DNA from: Rhizophagus irregularis
Taxonomy: Eukaryota; Glomeromycota; Glomeromycetes; Glomerales; Glomeraceae
Direction: 5' to 3'
Length of the DNA: 64,000 nt
NCBI RefSeq assembly: GCF_026210795.1
Contig: NC_089458.1
Span: 2,434,001 to 2,498,000, forward strand
Part shown: positions 22,535 through 35,935 of the stretch, piece after piece
How positions within the stretch are numbered: position 1 is the stretch's first letter
Layout: each line of letters opens with the position of its first letter
Position numbers and translations under genes: made by a program
The notes under the pieces: generated by a model
The model's database searches: none
Seen by the model: only the letters and a program-made list of their open reading frames with translations
What the model was told of the DNA's origin: nothing

Positions 22535-25500
22535 TATTACGTAAGAAAAAGATTTTAGGAAAGTAACGGAGTAGGAAAGGATTCGATGGAAGAAAAAGAG
22601 GGTGAATAATTACTCAGAGTAAAGATGTTTGTTTTATAAAAATTTGGTAGATTTTATATAAAAAAAAAATTTTTTTTTTTATATTTCAATAATATAAAAT
22701 TGTTATCTTATCTCTAACAATTAGTTTATATATTATATATTATATATATTAATATAAATACAATGAAGCTCTTATCAGTAACAGTAAACAATACACACAT
22801 ATTTAATTGATTTTTTTCTTATATATATATAATATATATATATATACATTATATCCCTTATCTTACTGTACACAAACAATATTGGTTTATATACTACACA
22901 AGTTTTTTTTTTTAAAAAAAAAAAAAATTGAAAAAATTTTTTCATACATAATATAATGCATAATTATAATAGTATATATATATATACAACGTATCATTTG
23001 TCTTAATAAATCTTATTTGTTAATAATTTTCAATGCTTTGCAGTTTGCAGTATCGTAACTTTCCTGAATTAAATCTTGTCTTATTTATATTTATATATAT
23101 ATGATATGATTGAATTTTTTTTTGAAAAAAAAAATAAAGTTATTCTAAATATTTTTATCATTCCTTATTAATCGCTTTTCTGAACACAGCAGACTGATAA
23201 GAGAAATCACATGCGAATAATGGTATCACAGCTTTAACTGTCAAAAAAATTTTTTTTCTTTCTATCAAAGTACATTAGTTCGTTCCGAATTTCCGAATGG
23301 CAAAGTAGATAGGGTAAAAGTATGACGTGAAACCAATGATTAGTTACGTCTCTTTTCCTTATACATCAAGAAAATATCACACAGCATGCATATAAATAAC
23401 TGGCATTATCTCTATCTTTTCGTATCCTTTTTTAATAATTAGTGGCTAAAGGGACGGATTGGGATTTTTTTTTTCCACGTTTTACCAAAGGATTGTCTTT
23501 AATATTAAAACAATTGAAAAAGTAAATAAAAATACGATTATATAATTTTTTTTTTTCAAAGATACGAAAAACCAAAAAAGGTTTAAATAATTACATCATA
23601 TTACATGATAAAAAATTTTATGGAAATTTTCAAAGTCAGGAGATGAAAATCGGAACTAAAAAAAAAAAAAAAAAAATTTAAATAAATAAATAAATAAAAA
23701 GGATTGATCAAAATAAATATATAAAAATATAAATTATTACACAAAAGAAGATTTGAACTGAGTAAATAATAATTTGATAATATTTTTTTTTTTTCGCACA
23801 TATTTCGCGTTCTTTTTTAGTTAGAATGTTTTTGATTTGTTTATTTTCTCGTTATCTTCGATAACGGATGAACAAAGAATGAACCCAAAAAACTTTAATA
23901 TTATTCCACAACTTACTTTTTTGTCCTCTTTTTTAAACATCCATGCAGTATCAAACATGTTTTCCTGTTTCGTATTTGCAACACTTAATCACATGTTGAA
24001 ATTATAAAACGTGAAAATGAAGGAGAAAGCGGAGAAATTACTGATACCAAAATTGAAAGATAATCCAATTAAGGACTTAATGCTTTCATTTAACAAATAA
24101 TACGCCTCGTCTTTGTGATTTAAATAATATATATGCATTATCATTGCTTAGATAAAAAAGAAGGAGAAGAAAAAAAAAGCTGTCAGTTGTGCATTATTAT
24201 TTAAAATTCAATAACTTTTCCATTTAAAGAAATTTAAAAAAGTTCGTTAAAAAGTAAACTTAACAATTATAATGAAAATTTTACGCGACGACGTATCGAA
24301 ACGTGTACCGTATACGTCACATTAGATCACGAGATATCTTAATATGGAAATGAAATTACAATGAATGCGATTAGTAAATTTCAAAGTGATAAAAACATGG
24401 ATTTCAAACATTTCTCAATTATAAAAACAACAATATATTTCATTTCTTTATGAAAATAATCATTGTTTTGCATTATACTAACTTTACTCCTCACATTTGG
24501 CGGATAAGAAACAATGGCGTAATGATTGACAATGGAATAAGCTACACCTGTCAAAATCAAAAAGTTCAAATCTTGATAAGCAAAAAAAAAAAATTTTTTT
24601 TTTAAAAAAAAAATAATAATAACACCTTTGTTATATTATTATATTCTTGGTTATATTGAAAATTTTATTTAAATTAAACTAAATTAGTTCGATTAAAAAT
24701 TTTTGCAAATTTTGTTCATGTTTCACGACTGTAGAATATTCGAGACCTCTACAAAATTGTAATAAATTAATCCATTATAATTATTTCATTGTAATAAAAG
24801 ACAAAAAAATTTATTTTGGATAAAACTTATTGGCGTGAAATTGCTGCATGATTGTTTTTGATAGTACACAATGAAGACGAATAAGTTAAAAGATAACATG
24901 ATAAGAGTCATTTCCGAATTTATACGAATTTATACATAAATTCATTGAATGAAATGAATGAAATGGTATTTTTTCATAAAAACAATTATGGTAATGATAT
25001 CTTTTTGTCAAACATATAGCTGCATGTCAACAAGGAGAGTTTAGTTGTTTATTTGTTTTTTCAGCTGATATAACAAAACATTTATTTTTTTACAATAAAT
25101 TCACTTTTTCAATATATATGTATCAATTTGATGGATCAGACAGAGTAAAATTACTCAAAAAATTACAAATTATTTTATGTTTTATTATAAGTTTGTCACA
25201 TACCTTATAAAGAAAAAAGATTTAAATATGTTAAATATGTTAATTTTGATCGGGTTACTGGAGTTTAATATTATCTTCACGTGATGAGTATCAACCAATC
25301 AGAATACTTTATTTTGTAAAATATCAAGTTTTATATTTAACTAAATATAAATATTATATTTTATATATAGTTTACAAATGAATTGATCATGTAAAATTTT
25401 TAAAAATTTTAAATCGTACTAATCAATAATTCAAATTTAATAAATTTATATTATTAGTTTCTTCAAAAAAAATTTAATAATAATAATAATAATAATTTAT

Positions 25501-26058
25501 TAATATATAATATTAAGCAATTTTTTTCTTTTTTTTATAATTGCAGTGCATTTATAAATTTATTAAAATAACAAATTGCAAAAAGAAGTACAAAAAGTAA
25601 ATAATTACAAAACTATTTTAATATTATTAATTCATAAACTACTAATGTATTGTAGATTATAACTAATTTTCATCCAGAGTAATTTAGCAATTTTTCACTT
25701 AAAGTGATTTAACCTGATAATTTCATTTATTTTTATATAATTTACCTGGTGATATCACTTCATTTAAATTTTATTAGCTAATTAATATGCTGATTATTTC
25801 TTATATTTGTTTATTTTTTTTAAATGTACTCAGGATAATCTTTTTTTTCTTTAGGCCCTTTCACTTTTTTACATAACACTCAAAATACGTTTTTTCATTT
25901 GCTTCTTGCATTTTGTTTTCTACTAACTTTATTTCATTTTTTTAGGTCTTTTAACTTTCTCAGTTTTGCAATTATAGACATTTCTTATTTTTATATTTCA
26001 TTTCTTATATTTTGTATTTCACGCTTTTAGATCTTTTAATTCTTCTTTACAACTACTA
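22535..26058. other. AT-rich intergenic region
   Basis: No gene is supported. The first 150 bases form the leader and promoter side of the zinc-finger gene, pyrimidine-rich when read in the gene direction. The remainder carries poly(A)/poly(T) runs and TA microsatellites, for example at 22725-22860. Confidence 0.5.
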
Positions 26059-26375
26059 AGGCCATACAAATTCAATTTTTCGGTTCATATAACATTGAAA
26101 TTTAAAATTGACTTGAAAACCTGGGGTTTATTGTTTATTAATAAAAAAAGTTTATATATAAAATCGTAATATCTGATTGGTTGACTTTTAAAGGGGAGGT
26201 AATTAAAGAATTTATTTTCGCTCCAGAAGTTCTCAGCCACGTAATAAACTTACCTGCTAATAAAATTACATATTGATTACATGATAAACTTTTTATATAT
26301 AAACTTTTTTTTATTGAAATTTGAAAAAGTGATCCAGCCGGATGAAGTAAACTGAAAAATCAAATTTGTGTGGCT
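26059..26375. mobile_element. 317-bp TA-flanked MITE
   Basis: The left end AGGCCATACAAATTC and the inverted right end AGCCACACAAATTTG are imperfect inverted repeats that continue into attttcggtt/aactgaaaaat. The inner blocks tttatatataaa also pair. TA flanks both ends (26057-26058 and 26376-26377). No coding capacity. Confidence 0.55.
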
Positions 26376-26379
26376 TAAA

Positions 26380-27070
26380 GTATATTTTTATTTTTTGTTT
26401 TCATTTATTTATTACATGTAATTTCCATTCTTTACTAACTTTATTTCTTCTTTTATTTTATGGGTTTAGTTTTTATTTAGTTTCCTGTTTATCTCATTTT
26501 CATTTCTTCTCCATTTTTTTGTTTTCTTTTTGTTTTTTTATTTTTTTGTTTTTTTTATTCTTCCCTTCCTTCATTTTTTCCATTGTTCTTTATTTTTTTT
26601 TCATTTTTTTCATTTTTTTTTGTTCCCATTTTATCTTTTTTGTTCTTTTATACTACTCTTTATTTCTTTTATTTTTATTTCATTTTCACTTTATTTTTTT
26701 TATTTTTTATACTATCCTTCAATATTATCATTTTTTTTTTATTTCCATTTCATCTTTTTTGTTTCTTTATACTATCTTTTGTTATTTCCATTCCCACTTC
26801 ATCTTTTTCATTTCTTTACACTACTTTTTATTCCTTTTATTTCACCTTTCGCTTCATTTCATCTTTCTTTTATTCTTTTCATTTTATTTTATTTCTACTT
26901 GATCTTTTTCATTTTTTTATTTCTTTCACTTTTCCTTTACTTCATTTTATTTCTCCTTTAATCCTCTTTTATTTTTTCATTCCTTTTCATTCTCCCTATT
27001 TTTTTCATTTACATTTAACCTTTTTTCTTTTTTTTATTCATATATTCTCTTTTTTTATTATTATGACTTA
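26380..27070. repeat. pyrimidine-rich degenerate minisatellite
   Basis: About 690 bases are almost purely T and C on this strand, built from ttttcatttctt-type words. A landmark, tatactat or tacactac, recurs at about 26650, 26708, 26768 and 26817, giving a unit of roughly 50-60 bases. Three overlapping long frames rich in Phe, Ser and Leu arise only because the repeat lacks purines; I do not regard them as genes. Confidence 0.75.
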
Positions 27071-29525
27071 TTTTTTTTGTTATTTCTATCAAAAAATTTA
27101 GTAATTTGGATAGTATGAGTTTGTTTTTTTTTCAATTAATGATTTATGTAATCTATTAAAAATTAATAAATTGCTATAAACTTTGTGTAAAAATATTAAA
27201 AAATTTTAAAAAATTTACAAAGAATTTATATGCAAATTACAAAATAAGAAATATTGAAATTTACACTAATCAAATTTAATAAATTTAATAAATTAATTAT
27301 AAATGAAATCATTTAGGTGAAATCACATTAGGTGATCTTCACCTGGAGAGAAAGTTAGCAACAATCTGTATTATTAGAACTTTAAAAAATATATATTTAT
27401 CTAATAGTAAAATTATTCTTCTGAATTGGGTTAAGTATTGTCATTATCAAGTAAATGGTTTTCTAAAACTTCTTCTGTAATAATAGCAGTTATTGCATTT
27501 GAATTTTCTGAGAAATCAATTATAGGTAAAATATTTTTATATATTATAATAGATGATTCACATTTTTTACGTAATATATTGAAATATAATGTGACTTGTA
27601 TAACTTTAAATTAAAAATTAAATTTTTTTTCATAATATTGCTTATAAACTAATCTAATTTAGTATTCATAAACAAAAAATATGCTGTAGAGTTCATGCAC
27701 TCTCAAGTTTTTTTTTTCTAAAATCTTTAATTTATTTAATAAACCTATTGAAAACTAGTTAATATACCATAAAGACACTTAAAAGTTATTTAATAAAGAG
27801 ATTTAAAGAAGAAAAAAAATGGACATATATTTGAAGATAAAAGTAAATATATATGTATTCAAAGATAATTATTAAAAAAAAAAATACTAAAGGCATGTTT
27901 AATTATTAAATGAAGGTATTAAAATATTATTGAATATTTTGTAAAAATAAAAAGAAGTGTTTGATTATTAGATAGAAAGATAAAATGTGAGAATATAGAA
28001 AATTAACTATTTTATACTATTTATGATCAAATATATTGAATTTTATATTAATGTGACGTGAATATATTTTTTCAATCAATTATTTCTGTATACTAATAGA
28101 TAATCAGATCATTGAACAATAAACACTGACAACTATATATAATATTCTTTAGTGAAATTACCTACACTTTTATCCAACAGAAGTAATACCCTGCATTAAT
28201 TGTATATAATACCCAGATACTAATGATTACATCGTATTTACTATAACAAAATTTGGGATATTTTTTGTAAATTTAAACTGATTCTGAACATCATTATTTC
28301 CAAATACACTACTGATTTAACCTTTAACCTGCAACATCATATAGATAATTCACATATTTTCAATATTATCAACATATCTGTGGCAACCTTACAAATTACT
28401 AAAGATTATCTGGTCTACTTACTATTCACAATATATATATAATTCTGGTTGCCTTATTTTATGATAATTATATAGAAAAAAGTAGTCTTAGAGACACCGC
28501 CTTTAAAGAATTAATTATTGAAATTATGAAAGAAATCAATACACTAATCTGAAATAAATTTAAACAATGGAAATTCATTTAAGATATCACATTAAAAAGA
28601 AAAAACATTATCATTATTACTTTAAATGCAATTAGAATGATAACAATAATGAATTAATGTTGATCGATTTAGGAATATATTGACAATAATATACATAAGG
28701 TGAACTTCTAGTAATTTTTTACATCCTGGTTCTTAGAAATTACCTTTTTTTACCTTGGTAAGTCCAGCAGTACTTGTTAAGCACTCTTATTATTCCTTAT
28801 CGTTCTATAGCGATTTGGTTATCAGTTATTAGAATTACTTTTAATTTTAGTATATAGTTTCTTTATAATTTTATTGTAACTTTATTTACTTTGAAAAATA
28901 AAAATAAAAATAGCTTGTATAAAAATTTTAAATAGATTACTTTATTAAAAAGATGTATAACATCTTTTATTATCTAAATCGAATAAGCATAATCTTTCTA
29001 GTTTGAGTTGATTAAAAAAATATTTAAGAAAAAATTCTCAAACTATTCAATAATAAATACCTTAATCGAAAATTTTTTTTTTAATAAAATAATTAATTGA
29101 AAAATTATTCTTTAATAAATAATTAACTAATCTTAGTAATTACTATGCTACTACTATTTGTGATGCTAACTTGCACTTATTGTAATAAAGTTTTTAAAGA
29201 TTAGTAGGCCTTGAATAATTATATAAGAATTCACTTGAATAATAGTTAGGAATCCACAATTTAATTTGATATTTAATATTTGATTTGAATTTGACAAATT
29301 AAATTCAAATTCAAATTTATATTTATTTGATTTAATCAAATTCAAATAATAGGTTTATTTGATTTGATTTGATTAATTTGAATTTAGTTATACATAGGAC
29401 ATATTATCAATAAATGTAAATAAATAAAGATTATCATTTTTTTTTTAATTATTGTATCAAAAAAAATCTTTACTTTATAAACTTTAAATATACATGTAAA
29501 AGCATCCTGCATTATAATTTCAAAT
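27071..29525. other. AT-rich region with faint coding relics
   Basis: No intact gene. A stretch near 28490-28640 reads FKELIIEIMKEINTLI in a LINE-like way but is full of stops. At 29163 the residues CTYCNKVFKD look like half a C2H2 finger. At 29243-29400 tttgatttga words repeat, similar to those at 38260-38405. Confidence 0.4.
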
Positions 29526-29698
29526 ATGTCATTAGAAATGGTAATTTTTAAATTTATATTTATATTATTTTAAAGTAAATTATATTAATTAAATATAAAT
29601 TTTATTATTATAATTTATTATAGCGTACAGATACAGAAACTTCTGAAAAATCTAAATCTACTATTTGGAAGTATTTCACTAAAAAAAGAGGGCAAGAC

Positions 29699-29864
29699 TA
29701 TACTTATCAGCGGAATTGAATTTTTGATTTATGATAGACATAATTAAAATACCGTAATTTGCCGTAATTATATGTTTTATTAGTAAATATTTGTACTGAC
29801 GTAATTGTTTTTGGCTATGCCGTAATATTTTAACATTGACTTTTTAATTCTACTGAGAAGTATA
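29699..29864. mobile_element. 166-bp MITE inside the hAT BED finger
   Basis: The ends TATACTTATCAGCGGAATT and, inverted, TATACTTCTCAGTAGAATT are flanked by ggcaagac (29691-29698) and ggtaagac (29865-29872). It splits the zinc-finger coding sequence between RGQD and KITAKC. Confidence 0.85.
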
Positions 29865-30567
29865 GGTAAGACAATAAAATTACTGCAAAATGCAATTATT
29901 GTAATGCCAAATATGTTGTTGTTAAAGCACAATAATAAATCTTTGGACATATATTAAAAAAATATATGTGTTTCTTCTTGGTTTATTAACTACTCAACAT
30001 ACATTAGAACAATTTGGTTTATCGATAAATAGTAACAGTGAAATTTTTACAGAGATAATTAATTAATAATTATATAACAGATATAAACTGATAATTATAT
30101 TTAGTAAAAATAATTAAATATAACTTTTTTTTTAATATAGGCTAGTACAAAAGAAAATCTATGAAAATGGTTAACAAATTGGATTATTCTTAAAGATCTT
30201 TCATTTATAATTGTTAAGAGATAACTTAAATGGATTCTTAAAAAAGTTACTGGTGGATTTCATCTTGTATTTGTAAATACAATTAGATGTAATATTATAC
30301 AATATCATATAGATATATAAACAATTATTCAAATAATTTTAAAGAAAACTTTAGGAAAATTATCATTATCATTAGATATTTGGACTTTAACTGTTGTCAA
30401 ATCAATAACTGTACATTTTATTGATAATTCTTGGTACCTTCAACAAATAACTCTTGATTTTATTGAATTAGAAGATTCTTATACTGGAAAAAATATTGCA
30501 GAGAGCTAATTACAGTATTAAATTTATATGATATTTCAAAAAAAGTAAAGTAATTAATAACTATTAA

Positions 30568-33500
30568 TTGCTGATTCTCATGTGATGGGTAGAAATTTTG
30601 TGTAACTATTGCGGGCTATGATTTATAATTAAAAATGAATACGTTCTGAATCTCGCGTTTTCCATTTTCAAAATTGTCAAAAGGACACTTTACTTCTGGA
30701 AAACTTGTTGCTATTAGTAACCTGATGCCAAAACTTCATTATGGCCCTTTTTCACGAGATTGGTGATATTATTCTGACTCCCAAATTCAAGATTCTAATA
30801 CCTATGCTATTCCAATAAGACTCAGCTTTCAAGTTGCTTTAAAACTTAATCAAAAACACTTCATTATTAGAATAGTTCGCAACTTAGAAAATCCAAATAC
30901 ACCAGGTTTTATTTATAAAGGAGAAGGAATTAATAGTGGAGTTTGTTCTAGTTCTTCTGCTGCTATAAACACCATTTATGGACGCGTATTTGGTAATAAA
31001 AATAAAACAAAATATCCAGGAGCAACAATATTAGGTTTTCATGATTCTTATATGATTCAATAAATGCTCAATGATGTGGATTTTCATCCTTTTACAATTT
31101 GTTTATATAATATTACGATTTTTATAGCATCTATTCCAGATAATAATAATTATGAAGGGTTTGCAGCTAGTTTTATGTATAAATATAAACAAAAACAAAG
31201 TGTGATATGGCAGAAAATTGAGAGAGAATTATTTTCAATTAGTATTTTTCAAAATGGTAAAATGGTAAAACAATTTCAAGACATAACAGCTTTTTCAGTT
31301 TGGAATCAAACCCAATTATTACGAAATTGTGATGGGATTGACCTTTTTGGAATTAATCATCTACTCGTGCAGTTTAAATTTAAAGAATGATACGAAAGAC
31401 TATTTTCTAAGACTTGCACTCTTGATGATTGAAATAATAAAAGAATCATGCAATACATGTTCAAATTATATCTAAAAAAATATATACCTGGAGATGATGA
31501 ACTTTGGTATTGTATTTTAAATCGTTGGTATAATCAAAAAAGTACTATTATTGAAATAAAAAGCTTTATTCGTGATTTTTATAATAATAATCATGAAATT
31601 AACATGCGTGAGCTTTAGGCATAAAGAGTAATGCTTGAAGCAATTGGATGTAAAATATTACTCCATTTGAAAGGGACGTATCTGATGTAAGTATTATTAT
31701 AAGAAATATTACATTATTTACTTATTATCTAATTACAAAATATCCTATAGATGGAATTTTGGAGTCATGCTAAGGATCCTAAAAGGTAATATTGAAACAA
31801 TATCCAATTTGTTTTCAAATGGATTTTTGAATACTACGCTAAATTCAACAATTAGAAATAACGAATTTGAAAATTGTAAAGACACTGCAAATGTTTTTTA
31901 GTATTCATTATGTGAAAGTCTTGATGCCAATACTAATGGTTCAAGTGGAAAAATTTGAATTTTATCAATAGTTGCGGAGAATTTCACTTATGAAGTATTG
32001 ATGAAAAATTTACAGGTATGATAAATTATAATTGTATAATAATACATACTAAATAAAAAATATGACTAAATACAAAATTTTACTTAGGTTTCACTAAAAA
32101 CAGTTCACGATGCTCGTAAACATCACTATAAAAATGGTTCAGGTTGTAAGGCTCTTGATAAACCTATTATTGTTCGTAAACAAATGGCTGAAATTAAAGA
32201 AAGAGAATTTGAATTATTTTTTGCTGATAAAGCAAACGTGAATATGAGTTCATATCATATTAACAAAAAAACACAATTACCCGTTCTCTATCTTAAAGAT
32301 CAAAAAAGTGTATTATGGGAAAGATTCTCAGCTATATATCCTGATGGAATGAAATAAACTTCCTTTATAGTTCATTTGCAAAATGGAAGATTCAAATATC
32401 ATGATGACTTGGGAGGACTTTGTCTTATTTGTAATGATTATGCTTATCAACTATTTGAAGATTTGATTAAATTAGTATTAAATAATATTATAAATACGAA
32501 AATGAAGGTAAAAAAACATTGAATTACCCTATATTATACTTGTTTCATAAAAATTCTAATTATAAACAGTATTATTGTTAGAATAAATTGATAACTCAAT
32601 TGGAAATGCTTCGCCGTCACTTAAAAAAAAATTATGAAAATGAATTATTAGTACACGATAATGGCATAACAAAACACGTGGATTATATAAATCACTGTTT
32701 ACTGCACGCATTTGGTGAATGTGTAGAACAACACTTTTTACGTTGTGCAGCATGTGATGAACTTTTTGAAGTTTTTGCAACTTTGTCGCATTTATTAGGA
32801 CATTCATATAATACATTACTTTCAGAATATCAGGAAAAACTCACCTGCTACCTGGCTCATCAAATACGAAAAATATATTTGAGTGCACAGTTCAATGCAG
32901 TGTTAGATAAATTAGATGATCATGAAGCTATCATAGTAGTTGATTACAAAATGCATATTCTTCCAGCAACAGCAAGAGAAACAAAAAGCAAATTTTTTGG
33001 CAAAAAAGGCTGAACATTTCACACAACTCTTATTTTTCAAAAAAAAAACAATGAAAAAATGGATGTCTAAGCATATGACTATTGGTCTTGTGATACGAAA
33101 CAAGATGCCTGGTTTATGGCATCTTGTTTTGAAGCTGTATTTAATACCATAAGTTCTCGTCCATGTTGGATTAAAATCATTTCTGATAATGGTAGCTATT
33201 ATCATAATTCTGAGCTCATGGCTATTGTAAGTCATTAGTATGATTGGTATGGAGTTGAGGTACGTGGGTGGATATTTTTGGAACCTGGTGAAGCCAAAAC
33301 CACTGTAGATTCACACCATGCAACGGTATATTAGCTGTTGTTTTGTTTTTTATATATTTTTTTTTTATTCAAAATATTTATTTTTGTAAATAAAAAAGAT
33401 TGCTCATGCAATAAAACAATATGTTCGAATTGGTTGTGAACTTACATCAGGTCAAGATATTGAAAGAGCAATAGAAGAATTGAGTGGAACTTCAGTTGCT

Positions 33501-34686
33501 CAAATTGAACCTAATCGGAATAAAAATAATGAAAATATGGTTTTAGAAAAATCATGGTATGAATAGTATATTACTAAATTTGTTAGAATTCCTTACAATC
33601 ACGTTATTATTCTTTATTTCTCAAATATAGCAACACTAATTATAAAAAACTAAAACCATACCTGACATCTCCAAATGGTTTGTGTGGGATTGGCCAATAA
33701 CTGAAGAGGCTGCAGGATATGTTAGAACAAAATCACTTCCAAATATTGGAAAATGAACAGAATTTTCACCCACTGACATAAATACATTTTGTGGTAAAAT
33801 AAATCATCCTAATCCTAAATATACAACACCAACAAAGCCAAAAATACCATGGTTAACATCATTGTCAATGAAAAAAGGTATGAAAAAATTACTTAAACGT
33901 GATGAAATGCAAAATTCACCAACTCCAATATCAAATCAAATGGGATAAGTTTGAATTTCTATATTTTATAAAAAAAATAAATAAATAAAAATAAAAATAC
34001 TAACAATTCAAATATTGATAGGGTTGATACAGAATTTCCACTGAAACCTGGTTGGGCATTAAAAGAAAATTAAAAAATGGGTAATAAAGAAGGAGGTAAA
34101 CGTATAAACAAGAAAGTTATACAATACTTGCAGGCTTATTTTCATGCAGGTAATCTCAATCCAAAAGACCGATACATTGCTGAAAAAATGCATGAAAGTT
34201 TGAAAGAGTTAGCACATGAAAATGAACTTAGCGTTAAAGATATTCTGGAAGTAAAAACAATAAAGAGATGGATAGAAAGGTATAGTGCCTTCTCTAAAAA
34301 AAAAATGTCCAAAAAAGAATTGGAGCAATGTGCACTTGAAGAAAGTAGTTTAATTATGAATACTACTCACAATAGAGCTAGCAAGCGGCAAAAAAGAGGC
34401 TAAATTTAAATATTTTAAATTTTTTGAATCTCATTATATGTTGAAAAGTACTATGAAATCTGCCGTTCCCTTATATAAAACTTTTTAAAATAAAATGAAA
34501 AAAAAACTTTTTATTATTTTAGTGGCTTTTCGGATATGTGATAAATGATGTAATTTAATAACTACTTTTAGTAACGAATGTGTCAAATTTTTTGGTTAGT
34601 GCAAAATGATGAAATTAGTGGTGATCTATATTAATAGCCTCACGTTTCACTATGTTAATTTTTACCCATTATATACGGATTGGCAA
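30568..34686 (+). mobile_element. 4.1-kb TTAA-flanked transposon
   Basis: The element sits in an intron of the hAT gene. Its ends are TTGCTGATTCTCATGTGATG and, inverted, TTGCCAATCCGTATATAATG; both continue with GGGTA.AAATT, so the inverted repeats are around 50 bp and imperfect. TTAA flanks it at 30564-30567 and 34687-34690. TTAA is the duplication of piggyBac-type elements, but in AT-rich DNA a chance match cannot be excluded. The interior is filled by one decayed multi-exon gene on the plus strand, described separately. Confidence 0.65.
30670..34403 (+). pseudogene. large multi-exon gene of the TTAA transposon
   Basis: Segments in order: SFQVALKLNQKHFIIRIVRN and GFIYKGEGINSG (30800-30960); YPGATILGFHDSYMI, then DVDFHPFTICLYNITIFIAS (to 31390); EFWSHAKDPKR near 31750; NMSSYHINKKTQLPVLYLKD and LGGLCLICNDYAYQLFEDLI (32240-32480); LRRHLKKNYENELLVHDNGI with a Cys cluster CAACDELF and IIVVDYKMHI (32588-33013); then WIKIISDNGSYYHNSELM, WIFLEPGEAKTTVDSHHA and YVRIGCELTSGQD; last GNKEGGKRINKKVIQYLQ (34077-34403). 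VDYKM, ISDNG and PGEAKT are placed like D, D and E of an RNase H-fold transposase. I recall close multi-copy relatives in Rhizophagus without assigned function. Many stops show that this copy is dead. Confidence 0.6.
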
Positions 34687-35935
34687 TTAAATTATTTTTA
34701 TTGTAACTAAAATAATGTTTAATTTTTTGTAGATTAATAGCATTACTACTGATAATGCTTCTAATAATAATATTATATTTAGTTATTTTGAATTGTGGGC
34801 AAACGATAACACTATTGATTTTTCTGGAAATAATCAGCAATGTTGATATTTTGCACATATTGTAAATCTTGCAGTTCAAGCCATATTAAAGGAACTAAAA
34901 CCAGAAATTGATAAAATTCAGAATTTTATTGTCAAATCCCATTTATCATCACAACGTTGTAAAAAGTTTTTGGAAATTTCTAAACTTAATGGAATTAATG
35001 ATCTATTACCTATTTTTGTGTTGGAATTTTACATATGATATGGTTAAGCGAGCTTTAGATTTAAAAGTAGGATGTTTATAATATTTAATTTATTACAAAA
35101 TAAAATAAATAATAAATTTACAACATTTTTTTTGCAATTAGGTTTTTAATAAAATTATATTAGCTAGTGAATTTTCAGACTTAAATAATATTAAATTAAG
35201 TCAATCTGATTGGACATCTCTGGAAAATATTGCAGCATTTTTACGGTATTTTGCTAAACTTTCAACTGAAATATGTGCGTCAACATATCCTACAGTTAGT
35301 ACAGTATATCTAATGTATAATCTTTTTATGGGTTATACTGAAAAAAAATGAATAAAGACAAAACTTCAAATAATATAGCTTTAGCAGCAAATGTAGCATG
35401 GAATAAACTTTATAGGTATTATAATAAAGCATCTGAAAAAACACATTATATTGCTACAATTCTTGATCTTCGCTGAAAAATCAAATATTTTAAGGACTTG
35501 AAAGATGAGAAAAATGGAAACGACAATATATATTATAAAAATACCAAAAAAATGTAAGTTAAATTGTTAAATTTTCAAAAAATCTACATGAGAAATTTTT
35601 AATTTATTTATTATTTTATTTTAAATTTAGATTTACATATAAATTTGATGAATATCATTCCATTTATTATCCAGTTTCAGAAACTTTAAATAATAGTTTG
35701 GGTGAGGATAAGAATAGTGAAAATTCTTTATTTCCAGTTCCTAAACAGTTTGTAATAATAATGGACATAATGAGCTCAATAGTTACTTCAATAGTACTTC
35801 AAAACTAGGAACAATTAATGTACTAGAATGGTGGAAAAGTCATGAAAGTAATTATTTTACATTAGTGAAAATAGCACAAAATTATTTGGCTATACCAGCA
35901 ACTAAAGTTTTGAATGATAGAGTTTGGAATCAATT

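Noticed and set aside
26366-27101. Three long frames rich in Phe, Ser and Leu that look like membrane proteins
   Set aside because: The underlying DNA is a pyrimidine minisatellite, which produces such frames without selection.
27440-27640. Minus-strand open stretch ending ITEEVLENHLLDNDNT, reminiscent of a transposase C-terminus
   Set aside because: About 65 codons of AT-rich sequence with no recognisable catalytic block nearby.
31064-31390. A stand-alone gene of 108 codons
   Set aside because: It is one open piece of the larger decayed gene of the TTAA transposon; coding continues on both sides beyond single stops.
32556-33235. Minus-strand frames opposite the DDE-like segment
   Set aside because: They are mirror frames of the plus-strand protein with no features of their own.
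30564-34690. Assigning the TTAA-flanked element to piggyBac
   Set aside because: Only the duplication fits; the encoded protein lacks recognisable piggyBac transposase features.
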